Assembly (NCBI GenBank): GCA_045223915.1
Contig: JBGUZU010000037.1
Span: forward strand, 1 to 64,000
Origin: Ruminimicrobiellum sp045223915
Lineage (GTDB): Bacteria > Elusimicrobiota > Endomicrobiia > Endomicrobiales > Endomicrobiaceae
Direction of reading: 5' to 3'
Length of the DNA: 64,000 nucleotides
This document shows positions 50,668 to 57,758 of this stretch, piece by piece (the first letter of the stretch is position 1; every line of letters begins with the position of its first letter). A model generated the notes under the pieces. It had not been told where the DNA came from. It did not search any database and saw only the letters and a list, made by a program, of their open reading frames with translations. The position numbers and the translations under genes were made by a program.

Positions 50668-51534
50668 ATGAACAGTAAAATAACAGATTACATCATAGAA
50701 AAAATAATTTTTTTGTGCGGTATCATTGCAATAGTTTTTGTTGTGTTGATATTCGGTTTTCTTTTGAAAGAAGGTTTTGCTTTCTTTAAAGAATACGGAG
50801 TATTCAACTTTATATTCGGTAAATATTGGTATCCGTCATCAAATCCCGCATCTTACGGAGTATTTTCATTAATAATAGGTTCTTTGCTTGTTACTTTAGG
50901 CGCTGCGATAATTGCAGTTCCTTTTGGTATCATGACAGCATTATTTATTGCCGAACTTGCTCCGAAAGGTATCAGAGATATTTTAAAATCAATAGTTGAG
51001 CTTATGGCTGCAATTCCGAGTGTTGTACTCGGTTTTGTTGGTATGGTAACACTTGTTCCGTTGGTAAGATCAGTTTTGGATATACCGACCGGCTTAACCG
51101 CTTTTTCAGGTTCTATAGTGTTGGGATTTATGGCAATGCCGACAATTGTTTCAATTTCGGAAGATGCAATAAGATCTGTTCCTTGGCAATATAAAGAAGG
51201 TGCTTTTGCTTTAGGGGCAACAAAATGGCAAACAATAAGAAGAGTTGTTTTAAAAGCAGCTATGCCGGGAATAATAGCTGCCGTAATGCTTGGAATAGGC
51301 AGAGTTATAGGTGAAACTATGGCTGTTCTTATGGTAACCGGAAATGCCGCGGCAATTCCGTCTTCAATATTTGATCCGGTTAGAACATTAACGGCAACAA
51401 TCGCAGCAGAAATGGGAGAAACCGTCAGAGGCGGTCTTCATTACAGAGCATTGTTCGGTATAGGGTTGGTATTGTTTACGATAACATTTATAATAAATTT
51501 TATAGCGGATTTATTTTTGAATAAAAAGAGATGA
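50668..51534 (+). CDS. pstC: Phosphate ABC transporter permease PstC
   Basis: PstC is one of two channel-forming subunits. I start it at the ATG at 50668 (288 residues). A longer in-frame reading from TTG 50572 merely translates the tandem words. Six membrane helices are visible. The EAA loop is ALGATKWQTIRRVVLKAAMPG (positions 51207-51269), which contacts the ATPase. Its pstA partner overlaps by 4 nt. Confidence 0.93.
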   Translation: MNSKITDYIIEKIIFLCGIIAIVFVVLIFGFLLKEGFAFFKEYGVFNFIFGKYWYPSSNPASYGVFSLIIGSLLVTLGAAIIAVPFGIMTALFIAELAPKGIRDILKSIVELMAAIPSVVLGFVGMVTLVPLVRSVLDIPTGLTAFSGSIVLGFMAMPTIVSISEDAIRSVPWQYKEGAFALGATKWQTIRRVVLKAAMPGIIAAVMLGIGRVIGETMAVLMVTGNAAAIPSSIFDPVRTLTATIAAEMGETVRGGLHYRALFGIGLVLFTITFIINFIADLFLNKKR

Positions 51535-52388
51535 ACTTTAAATTAAGTCCTAAATTATCACAAAAAATAGCTTATACATTGTTAGTGATTTCCACTATCA
51601 TTGTAATAGTTCCCGTTCTTACGGTTATTGTTATTATTATAAAGAACGGTTGGTCTGCATTGTCTTGGGAATTTTTAACAACTATGCCTAAAGACGGTAT
51701 GAGAGCGGGAGGAATACTTCCCGCAATATTGGGAACACTTGCAATAGTTTCTTGTGCAATATGTATTACTTTGCCTGTAGGTGTTTGTGCCGCAATATAT
51801 CTTAACGAATATGCAAAAGATAATCTTTTAACAAGAATAATAAAACTTGCGATAGTTAATTTGGCCGGAGTTCCGTCGGTAGTTTACGGTTTGTTCGGAC
51901 TTGGAATTTTTGTTATGTTGCTCGGTTTCGGAGTATCTATTCTTGCCGGAGCTTTAACTTTATCCATAATGGAGTTACCTGTAATAATAACAACTGCCCG
52001 GGGAGCTTTAAGCAGTGTTCCTTACTCGTTCAGAGAAGCCAGTTGGTCGCTTGGTGTAAGCAAATGGCAAACAATAAGAAGAGTTGTTTTACCGAATGCT
52101 TTGCCGGGAATTATGACCGGAGCAATTTTAAGTATATCAAGAATATCCGGAGAAACGGCACCGATATTGTTTACGGCTGCAGCATTTTATGTTCCGCATT
52201 TGCCGAAATCAATGTTTGATCAAGTTATGGCATTGCCGTATCACTTGTATATTATATCGACACAAATACCTAATATGCCTAAAAATATAATTTTCGGAAC
52301 GGCACTGGTGTTATTGTTGATGGTATTATCGATGAGTTTGATTGCAATAGTAGCAAGACTTTATTTTAGGAAAATCAGAAAATGGTAG
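51531..52388 (+). CDS. pstA: Phosphate ABC transporter permease PstA
   Basis: This 285-residue permease has six membrane helices and the EAA loop SLGVSKWQTIRRVVLPNALPG (about 52047-52109), almost identical to that of PstC. It overlaps pstC by 4 nt and pstB1 by 7 nt, so stoichiometric synthesis by coupling is likely. Confidence 0.93.
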   Translation: MNFKLSPKLSQKIAYTLLVISTIIVIVPVLTVIVIIIKNGWSALSWEFLTTMPKDGMRAGGILPAILGTLAIVSCAICITLPVGVCAAIYLNEYAKDNLLTRIIKLAIVNLAGVPSVVYGLFGLGIFVMLLGFGVSILAGALTLSIMELPVIITTARGALSSVPYSFREASWSLGVSKWQTIRRVVLPNALPGIMTGAILSISRISGETAPILFTAAAFYVPHLPKSMFDQVMALPYHLYIISTQIPNMPKNIIFGTALVLLLMVLSMSLIAIVARLYFRKIRKW

Positions 52389-53131
52389 ATAAAATAAGAG
52401 TTGAAAATCTCAGTTGCTTTTACAGCGGGAAACAAGTATTGAAAGATCTCAGCTTAACGGTTGAGAAAAACGAAATACTTTCTATTATAGGTCCGTCCAA
52501 CAGCGGTAAAACTTCCTTTTTAAGAACATTAAACAGAATGAACGATATGAATGTTGCTTTTTCAAGAAAAGGAGATATCTTTCTCGACAACGATAATATT
52601 TTCGATATGAATCCGGAAAAATTGAGAACAAGAATAGGAATGCTGTTCGCAATGCCTATACCGTTACCGATGTCGATTTATGATAATATAGCTTATGCTC
52701 CAAAAGTATTGGGATTAAAGAATAAAAAAAATATGGACGAAGTTGTTGAACAGTCTTTAAGAGATGCTTCTTTGTGGGACGAAGTAAAAGACAGATTAGA
52801 TTCATCGGCGATAAAAATGTCCGGAGGACAACAGCAAAGACTTTGTATTGCAAGAATTCTGGCAATAGAACCGGAAGTAATTTTATTTGATGAGCCGTGT
52901 TCCGGACTTGATCCTATATCAACGGCAAAAGTTGAAGAAGCAATGTTAAAATTAAAAGAAAAGTACACAATTGTTTTAGTTACAAACAATGTAAAACAAG
53001 CATCAAGAGTGGGAACAAGAACCGCATTCTTTTTAATGGGTGAACTTATAGAAATAGATAAGACACGAAATATATTTTTGAATCCGAAAAATAAAACGAC
53101 GGAAGATTATATTACGGGAAGATTCGGATAA
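52382..53131 (+). CDS. pstB: Phosphate ABC transporter ATPase PstB, copy 1, degenerate Q- and H-loops
   Basis: This 249-residue ATPase keeps Walker A (GPSNSGKT, 37-44), the signature SGGQ (147-150) and Walker B (ILFDEP). The Q-loop glutamine is replaced by A90 (LFAMPIPLP instead of VFQRPNPFP), and the H-loop histidine by N202 (VTNN instead of VTHN). In ABC ATPases these two residues support hydrolysis at the site formed by their own Walker A. The next gene, a second PstB, is intact at both positions but has lost the signature. The two probably form a heterodimer. Confidence 0.9.
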   Translation: MVDKIRVENLSCFYSGKQVLKDLSLTVEKNEILSIIGPSNSGKTSFLRTLNRMNDMNVAFSRKGDIFLDNDNIFDMNPEKLRTRIGMLFAMPIPLPMSIYDNIAYAPKVLGLKNKKNMDEVVEQSLRDASLWDEVKDRLDSSAIKMSGGQQQRLCIARILAIEPEVILFDEPCSGLDPISTAKVEEAMLKLKEKYTIVLVTNNVKQASRVGTRTAFFLMGELIEIDKTRNIFLNPKNKTTEDYITGRFG

Positions 53132-53168
53132 TTTGGAAGATTAGAAGATTAGAGGATTGGAAGATTGG
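53132..53168. repeat. GAAGATTAG tandem words between the two pstB genes
   Basis: About four GAAGATTAG/GAAGATTGG units directly after the pstB1 stop codon, followed by the CAACGACAAAAGG word. AAGGATTTAC serves as the weak ribosome-binding region of pstB2. Confidence 0.6.
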
Positions 53169-53200
53169 CAACGACAAAAGGAAAGAATTAAGGATTTACA

Positions 53201-53974
53201 ATGGTAAAGAAAAAAGGCGAAGTAAAAATTCAAATTAAAGATTTAAATTTATATTACTCTGATTTTCATGCATTGAAAAACATAAACATGGATATCAGAG
53301 CAAACAGAATAACCGCTTTAATCGGTCCTTCCGGTTGCGGTAAATCAACTTTGCTGAGAACATTAAACAGAATAAACGACACAATAGACGGTGTAAGAAT
53401 TACAGGCGAAATTCTTATTAACGGTAAAAATATTTACGGTGAAGATATGCAGGTTGACAGAGTAAGAAAAGAAGTCGGTATGGTTTTTCAAAGGCCGAAT
53501 CCTTTCCCTTTATCAATTTATAACAATATAGCTTTCGGTCTTGAAATAAACAGAATGGTTAAATCAAGAAAAGAAACCGACAAAATAGTTCAGGAAAGTT
53601 TGGAAGATGTTTTGTTATGGGACGACTTAAAAAACAATTTAAAAATGTCCGCGTTAAATTTATCTCTCGAACAACAGCAAAGACTTTGTGTTGCAAGAGT
53701 TATAGCAATAAAACCTCAAATAATTTTATTAGATGAACCGTGTTCCGCATTGGATCCTAAATCTACAACAAACTTGGAAGAATTAATGCAGGAAATGAAA
53801 CAAAAATATACACTTGTTATAGTAACACATAATATGCAACAGGCAGCAAGACTTTCGGACGATACGGCATATATGTTTATGGGAAATTTAATAGAGTTTG
53901 ACGAAACATCAATAATATTTACGAATCCGTCGAAAAAAGAAACGGATGATTATGTTTCGGGAAGATTTGGATAA
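53201..53974 (+). CDS. pstB: Phosphate ABC transporter ATPase PstB, copy 2, degenerate signature
   Basis: This 257-residue ATPase has a canonical Walker A (GPSGCGKST), Q97 in VFQRPNPFP, Walker B (ILLDEP) and H210 (VTHN). The ABC signature SGGQ has become SLEQ (155-158). A homodimer would have two impaired sites. Paired with PstB1 it would complete one consensus site (its Walker A, Q- and H-loops with the PstB1 signature) and leave one degenerate site. The two PstB copies differ widely, so duplication is old. Confidence 0.9.
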   Translation: MVKKKGEVKIQIKDLNLYYSDFHALKNINMDIRANRITALIGPSGCGKSTLLRTLNRINDTIDGVRITGEILINGKNIYGEDMQVDRVRKEVGMVFQRPNPFPLSIYNNIAFGLEINRMVKSRKETDKIVQESLEDVLLWDDLKNNLKMSALNLSLEQQQRLCVARVIAIKPQIILLDEPCSALDPKSTTNLEELMQEMKQKYTLVIVTHNMQQAARLSDDTAYMFMGNLIEFDETSIIFTNPSKKETDDYVSGRFG

Positions 53975-54104
53975 AAATTTTGCAAAGCAAAATTTTGAGG
54001 GATGGAGGAATAGAAGTATAGAAGGACAGAGAAAGATTGTCGTTTGTAGTTTCTATACCTCTATACATCCATACTTCTATACATCAAAATCGCAAAGCGA
54101 TTTT
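53974..54104. repeat. Hairpin-flanked word block between pstB2 and phoU
   Basis: The hairpin AAAATTTTGC-AAA-GCAAAATTTT (53974-53996) starts in the pstB2 stop codon. ATGGAGGAATAGAAGTATAG words follow (about 54001-54030), then the complementary words CTATACCTCTATACATCCATAC (about 54053-54081), so the block can fold on itself. The hairpin AAAATCGC-AAA-GCGATTTT (54086-54104) closes it, and AGGAGG follows for phoU. Confidence 0.65.
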
Positions 54105-54116
54105 TAGGAGGTATAT

Positions 54117-54779
54117 ATGAGACACTTTGATTTGGAAATGAACGACTTAAAGAAAAGACTTGTTGATATGGCTGAAATAGTTCAGCAGATGATAAAATTT
54201 TCGGTAGACATGATAGTTAAAAGAGATTTAGCTATGTCTAAAGAAGTTTTTAACAGAGAAAGAGAGGCTAATCTTACAGAGATAGTTGTTGACGATACAT
54301 GTTTAAAACTTATCGCATTAAATCAGCCGGTAGGAACAGATTTAAGATTTATAACATCCGCAATGAGAATTAACAGTGATTTGGAAAGAATGGGTGATGA
54401 AGCGGTAAATATTTGTGAAATAGGGGAAGAACTTTTAAAATATCCCGATTTAAAACCGTTAATCGATATTCCTAAAATGGCTACGGCCGTAAATGATATG
54501 GTTAGAGACAGCATTCAAGCATTTAATTTAAATGATCCTGATCTTGCAGATAAAGTATTATCAAGAGATGATGAAGTCGATGAACTAAAAAGAATAATTA
54601 TAAAAGATTTGTTAGCTTTTATGACAAATACTTCCGATCAAACAACTCTTATAAGAGCAATAGACTTAATGTTTATAGCAAAAAGTCTTGAAAGATTGGG
54701 TGACCATGCAACAAACATCGCAGAAGATGTAATATTTATGGTTCACGGTAAAGATATAAGACATTTAAAGAGCATCTAA
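54117..54779 (+). CDS. phoU: Phosphate transport regulator PhoU
   Basis: PhoU damps phosphate uptake and links the Pst transporter to Pho signalling. The 220 residues contain two three-helix repeats, each with an E/D-rich metal motif: the first near RINSDLERMGDEAVNI (about 82-97) and the second near AKSLERLGDHATNIAEDV (about 183-200). AGGAGG precedes the ATG. No phoR/phoB pair is in the window. Confidence 0.95.
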   Translation: MRHFDLEMNDLKKRLVDMAEIVQQMIKFSVDMIVKRDLAMSKEVFNREREANLTEIVVDDTCLKLIALNQPVGTDLRFITSAMRINSDLERMGDEAVNICEIGEELLKYPDLKPLIDIPKMATAVNDMVRDSIQAFNLNDPDLADKVLSRDDEVDELKRIIIKDLLAFMTNTSDQTTLIRAIDLMFIAKSLERLGDHATNIAEDVIFMVHGKDIRHLKSI

Positions 54780-54816
54780 AAGGCAATGTACAATTTATAA
54801 TGTACAATGTATAAAT

Positions 54817-54848
54817 AAAACAGGAAGAATAAATTCTTCCTGTTTTTT
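54817..54848 (+). terminator. Terminator of the pst-phoU operon
   Basis: AAAACAGGAAGAA (54817-54829) pairs perfectly with TTCTTCCTGTTTT (54834-54846), with loop TAAA and a T-run. Confidence 0.9.
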
Positions 54849-54933
54849 TGTTGTTTACAGTTTGTAGTTGATATATTGTTTAACAAAATTTTACCGAAAA
54901 CTATAAGCTATAAGCTTGCAAGCTCTAAACTTT

Positions 54934-57060
54934 TTATAGTTTATAAACTTTCTTAAATATTTTTACCATTATATAAGATACTATTATTCCTTCGATAGCA
55001 CCGCAACATACATCTATCGGGAAATGACATCCGGCATAGATTCTTTCAAATCCTGTTGCAAAGGCAACTGTTAAATAAATATACCAATACTTAGGTATAA
55101 GAAACAACATTGTCATCATAACCGTAAAAGCAAATTGAGTATGTCCGGACGGGAATGATCTCGCATGCAAGACTTCATAAAAGATATTTATGTTTCCTTC
55201 TCCGAAAACGGCTAACGGTCTTGGCCTATCCAACAAACCTTTTATAAAAGTGTTCAATACACTTGCAACTATTACCGTGCATATAATAAAAGCCAACAAA
55301 ATCCAAAATTTATTTTTTTCTTCTTTTCTTAAAATTACTAATGTAACAATAACTATAACTATTACGCTCGGATTAACACCTTTATCGTCGTAAAAAGAAA
55401 CATTAGATATTATAAAATCAAAAATTTTATTTTTCACATCTATATTTATAAATTTAAACAATCTGTGATCCGTATCAATTAAGCCCTGCATTAAAGATTT
55501 TTTTTGTCCTATTATATTTGCCGTATATTTTTCAGGTAAATTATCAGGATTAAAATTTTTACATTTGGTAATCCAGAATTTTTTAACTAATTTATTATTT
55601 CTGTAAACAGGAACTTCTATAGGTTGTTCAAATTCCGAAAAGGGATAAACTTTTTCAGGATTTTTAAAATCGAACATATTACTTGTAATAAATAATCCGT
55701 CTTTATTTTTTAAATTTGAAATATCTCTTTGCCATAAATCATAAGCATCTATTTTACCGCTAAAGCAGTAAACTCTTTTATCCGGAGTATAAAAATATAT
55801 TTGGCTTGCCAAATAACTTTTATGTGTAAATAAAAAAGGTTTTTTATTTTCGGGATAAGAATCATATACTTTGTTTATTTCGGAAGACAACTCTTTCCAT
55901 CCGAACAAATCGTTAGACACATCAACTATTTCGGCTTTGGGAATACCATATTCAACTTTCTGTGCCTCTTTTTGAGGCAAAAAAGGTTCTATAGGTATGA
56001 ATTTATATATACAATGAATAGGAACAATCAAATCCAAAAACAAAGCAAATCCGCAAGAAAAGTAAATTATCTTTCTGAATTTACTGTTGTCCCAAAATTT
56101 ATTAATTATATATGCTGCATATATTGTCAAAATTAAATAACCCATTGCAGGCCAATGCGGTAATATTTCATTAAAAGTTGCAATAGCATTAAAGAAAATA
56201 AGAACAGGTAACGAAAAAGAGGCAATATACAAAGCATCTTTTTGTTTTTTGAAAAAAGCATCCTTTATTAATACATACGCAACATAGCAGAAAAAGATAA
56301 AAAGAAACGGGGAAACATAACCGGCTTGAGCAGCGACAGACCTGCCGAATAAAGTAAATGAAAAACTCGGTAATGATTTACCGAAACCATGTTGAAGTTG
56401 GAAACCGAAACTTGCCCAATTATTCTGTATATTCCAAATGACAACAGGTAAAAAGATTATAAAAGATATTATCATCGAAAAATACAGCTCTTTTCTGGTA
56501 AACCAAAATCTGTTTTCTTTGGAGCAAATTAAAAATAAAATAATGGAAGGATATATCATTACCGCCGTATATTTGGATAAGAATGCCAAACCTACAGTAA
56601 TACCTAACATATACCAATATTTTTTTTCTTTCGTTTCTATAATATTTATAAAAAGATAAAAAGATAAAAGCCAAAATAACGAGAGAGGAGAATCCGGAAT
56701 AGTAACAACCGCTCCTAAAAATGAAAATACAGGTAGAACATTTATAAGAACAATACCTATAAAAGCAACTCTTTCATTAAATATTTTTTTGATACATAAG
56801 AAAAAGAGCCAAGAAGTTATAACAAAAATAATAACCGAAGGAAGTCTTACTGCAAATTCATTTATTCCGAAAATATCGGTAAACAATTTTATTATATAGC
56901 CTATCATAGGAGGATGATCGTAATATGATAAATCTAAAAACTTTGAATATACCCAATAATGAGCTTCATCTACGGTTAAACCCAACTTACCTATAACAGA
57001 AAGTCTTAAAAATGTAGTTATTGTCGTTAAAATCCAAAATAATTTGTAATAATATGACAT
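54934..57060 (-). CDS. PMT-type glycosyltransferase fused to a PAP2 lipid phosphatase
   Basis: The N-terminal 500 residues are an ArnT/PMT_2-type membrane glycosyltransferase, with the catalytic Asp in LTVDEAHYW near residue 31, the YYDHPPMIGY segment near 46, and about ten helices. The C-terminal 180 residues are a PAP2 phosphatase with KGLLDRPRP, SFPSGHT and ERIYAGCHFPID. The last motif has Glu where Ser is usual. The first half would move a sugar from polyprenyl-phosphate to lipid or protein, and the second half would dephosphorylate the lipid carrier, so the fusion may recycle it. The 708 residues are continuous. GGAG precedes the ATG. Confidence 0.87.
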   Translation of the reverse strand: MSYYYKLFWILTTITTFLRLSVIGKLGLTVDEAHYWVYSKFLDLSYYDHPPMIGYIIKLFTDIFGINEFAVRLPSVIIFVITSWLFFLCIKKIFNERVAFIGIVLINVLPVFSFLGAVVTIPDSPLSLFWLLSFYLFINIIETKEKKYWYMLGITVGLAFLSKYTAVMIYPSIILFLICSKENRFWFTRKELYFSMIISFIIFLPVVIWNIQNNWASFGFQLQHGFGKSLPSFSFTLFGRSVAAQAGYVSPFLFIFFCYVAYVLIKDAFFKKQKDALYIASFSLPVLIFFNAIATFNEILPHWPAMGYLILTIYAAYIINKFWDNSKFRKIIYFSCGFALFLDLIVPIHCIYKFIPIEPFLPQKEAQKVEYGIPKAEIVDVSNDLFGWKELSSEINKVYDSYPENKKPFLFTHKSYLASQIYFYTPDKRVYCFSGKIDAYDLWQRDISNLKNKDGLFITSNMFDFKNPEKVYPFSEFEQPIEVPVYRNNKLVKKFWITKCKNFNPDNLPEKYTANIIGQKKSLMQGLIDTDHRLFKFINIDVKNKIFDFIISNVSFYDDKGVNPSVIVIVIVTLVILRKEEKNKFWILLAFIICTVIVASVLNTFIKGLLDRPRPLAVFGEGNINIFYEVLHARSFPSGHTQFAFTVMMTMLFLIPKYWYIYLTVAFATGFERIYAGCHFPIDVCCGAIEGIIVSYIMVKIFKKVYKL

Positions 57061-57163
57061 TTTTTCTCCAATTGTTTATCCAATGAATTTTAAGTAAATA
57101 TTTTAACAAAATTAAACAAAAAAAGATATAAATTCTTTTTATAGTAAAAATAATAAAAAAACA

Positions 57164-57192
57164 TTGAAAAATAAATGAGTATATATTAGAAT
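57164..57192 (+). promoter_or_regulatory. Promoter of the small membrane protein / ABC-F / IQDLH gene block
   Basis: TTGAAA (57164-57169), 17 bp and TAGAAT (57187-57192). The -35 flank ACATTGAAAA equals that of the promoter at 35644, upstream of the other small membrane protein. The leader is about 23 nt and includes GGGGGAG. Confidence 0.6.
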
Positions 57193-57222
57193 TAATATAT
57201 ATAATATATATATGGGGGAGAT

Positions 57223-57726
57223 TTGAGAAAGAAGCTTATCTCTGTTTTTGCTTTGTTTTTTATTCTGTTATCAAACATATCTTTTGGTTTGATGAGTTTC
57301 TTTTCTTTTGTCGTGGAAAAAGACATATATAACTTTTCAAACACCGTAAGTGTTCAAGAGCAATACACATTGTTATTCAATTTGCCGAAAGATTTCGTTG
57401 ATGTTTGCATAAAAATACAAGATGACTTAAAAATACTCAAAGTCAATCATAATAAAGCTTTATTTTTTAATAAGGATGTTAATTGCTTCTTTAATGATTT
57501 TTTTGCAACAATATCAAGTCCTTTGAAACTAAAAACTTACTACATGTATTACAAGTATTGTGCCATTGATAAAGTTTCGAATTATTCTACCGGAATATTA
57601 ACTCTATTTTCGGTAATTTTTATTTTTTATATTTTGAGGTATGTGGGCCTACTGAAATTATTTAGTTCTCACGATTATTTTATTACAAAAAATATATATT
57701 TGAATTCTATTGCTCTGTCTAAATAA
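57223..57726 (+). CDS. Small membrane protein with stop-in-hairpin 3' end (unknown)
   Basis: This 167-residue protein starts at TTG 57223, close behind a GGGGGAG site. It has an N-terminal hydrophobic segment (about 5-30), a polar middle, and a C-terminal membrane helix (about 125-145). It resembles the gene at 35683 in size, topology, promoter, and the terminator hairpin enclosing its stop codon. Sequence identity is not evident. No family is recognised. It is followed by the ABC-F gene. Confidence 0.55.
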   Translation: MRKKLISVFALFFILLSNISFGLMSFFSFVVEKDIYNFSNTVSVQEQYTLLFNLPKDFVDVCIKIQDDLKILKVNHNKALFFNKDVNCFFNDFFATISSPLKLKTYYMYYKYCAIDKVSNYSTGILTLFSVIFIFYILRYVGLLKLFSSHDYFITKNIYLNSIALSK

Positions 57727-57749
57727 ATTTTAGACAGAGTTTTTATTTT
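57713..57749 (+). terminator. Terminator-type hairpin with the stop codon in its loop
   Basis: CTCTGTCTAAA (57713-57723) pairs perfectly with TTTAGACAGAG (57729-57739), followed by TTTTTATTTT. The TAA stop of the upstream gene lies in the 5-nt loop, as at 36201-36240. Confidence 0.8.
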
Positions 57750-57758
57750 GGAAAAAAA

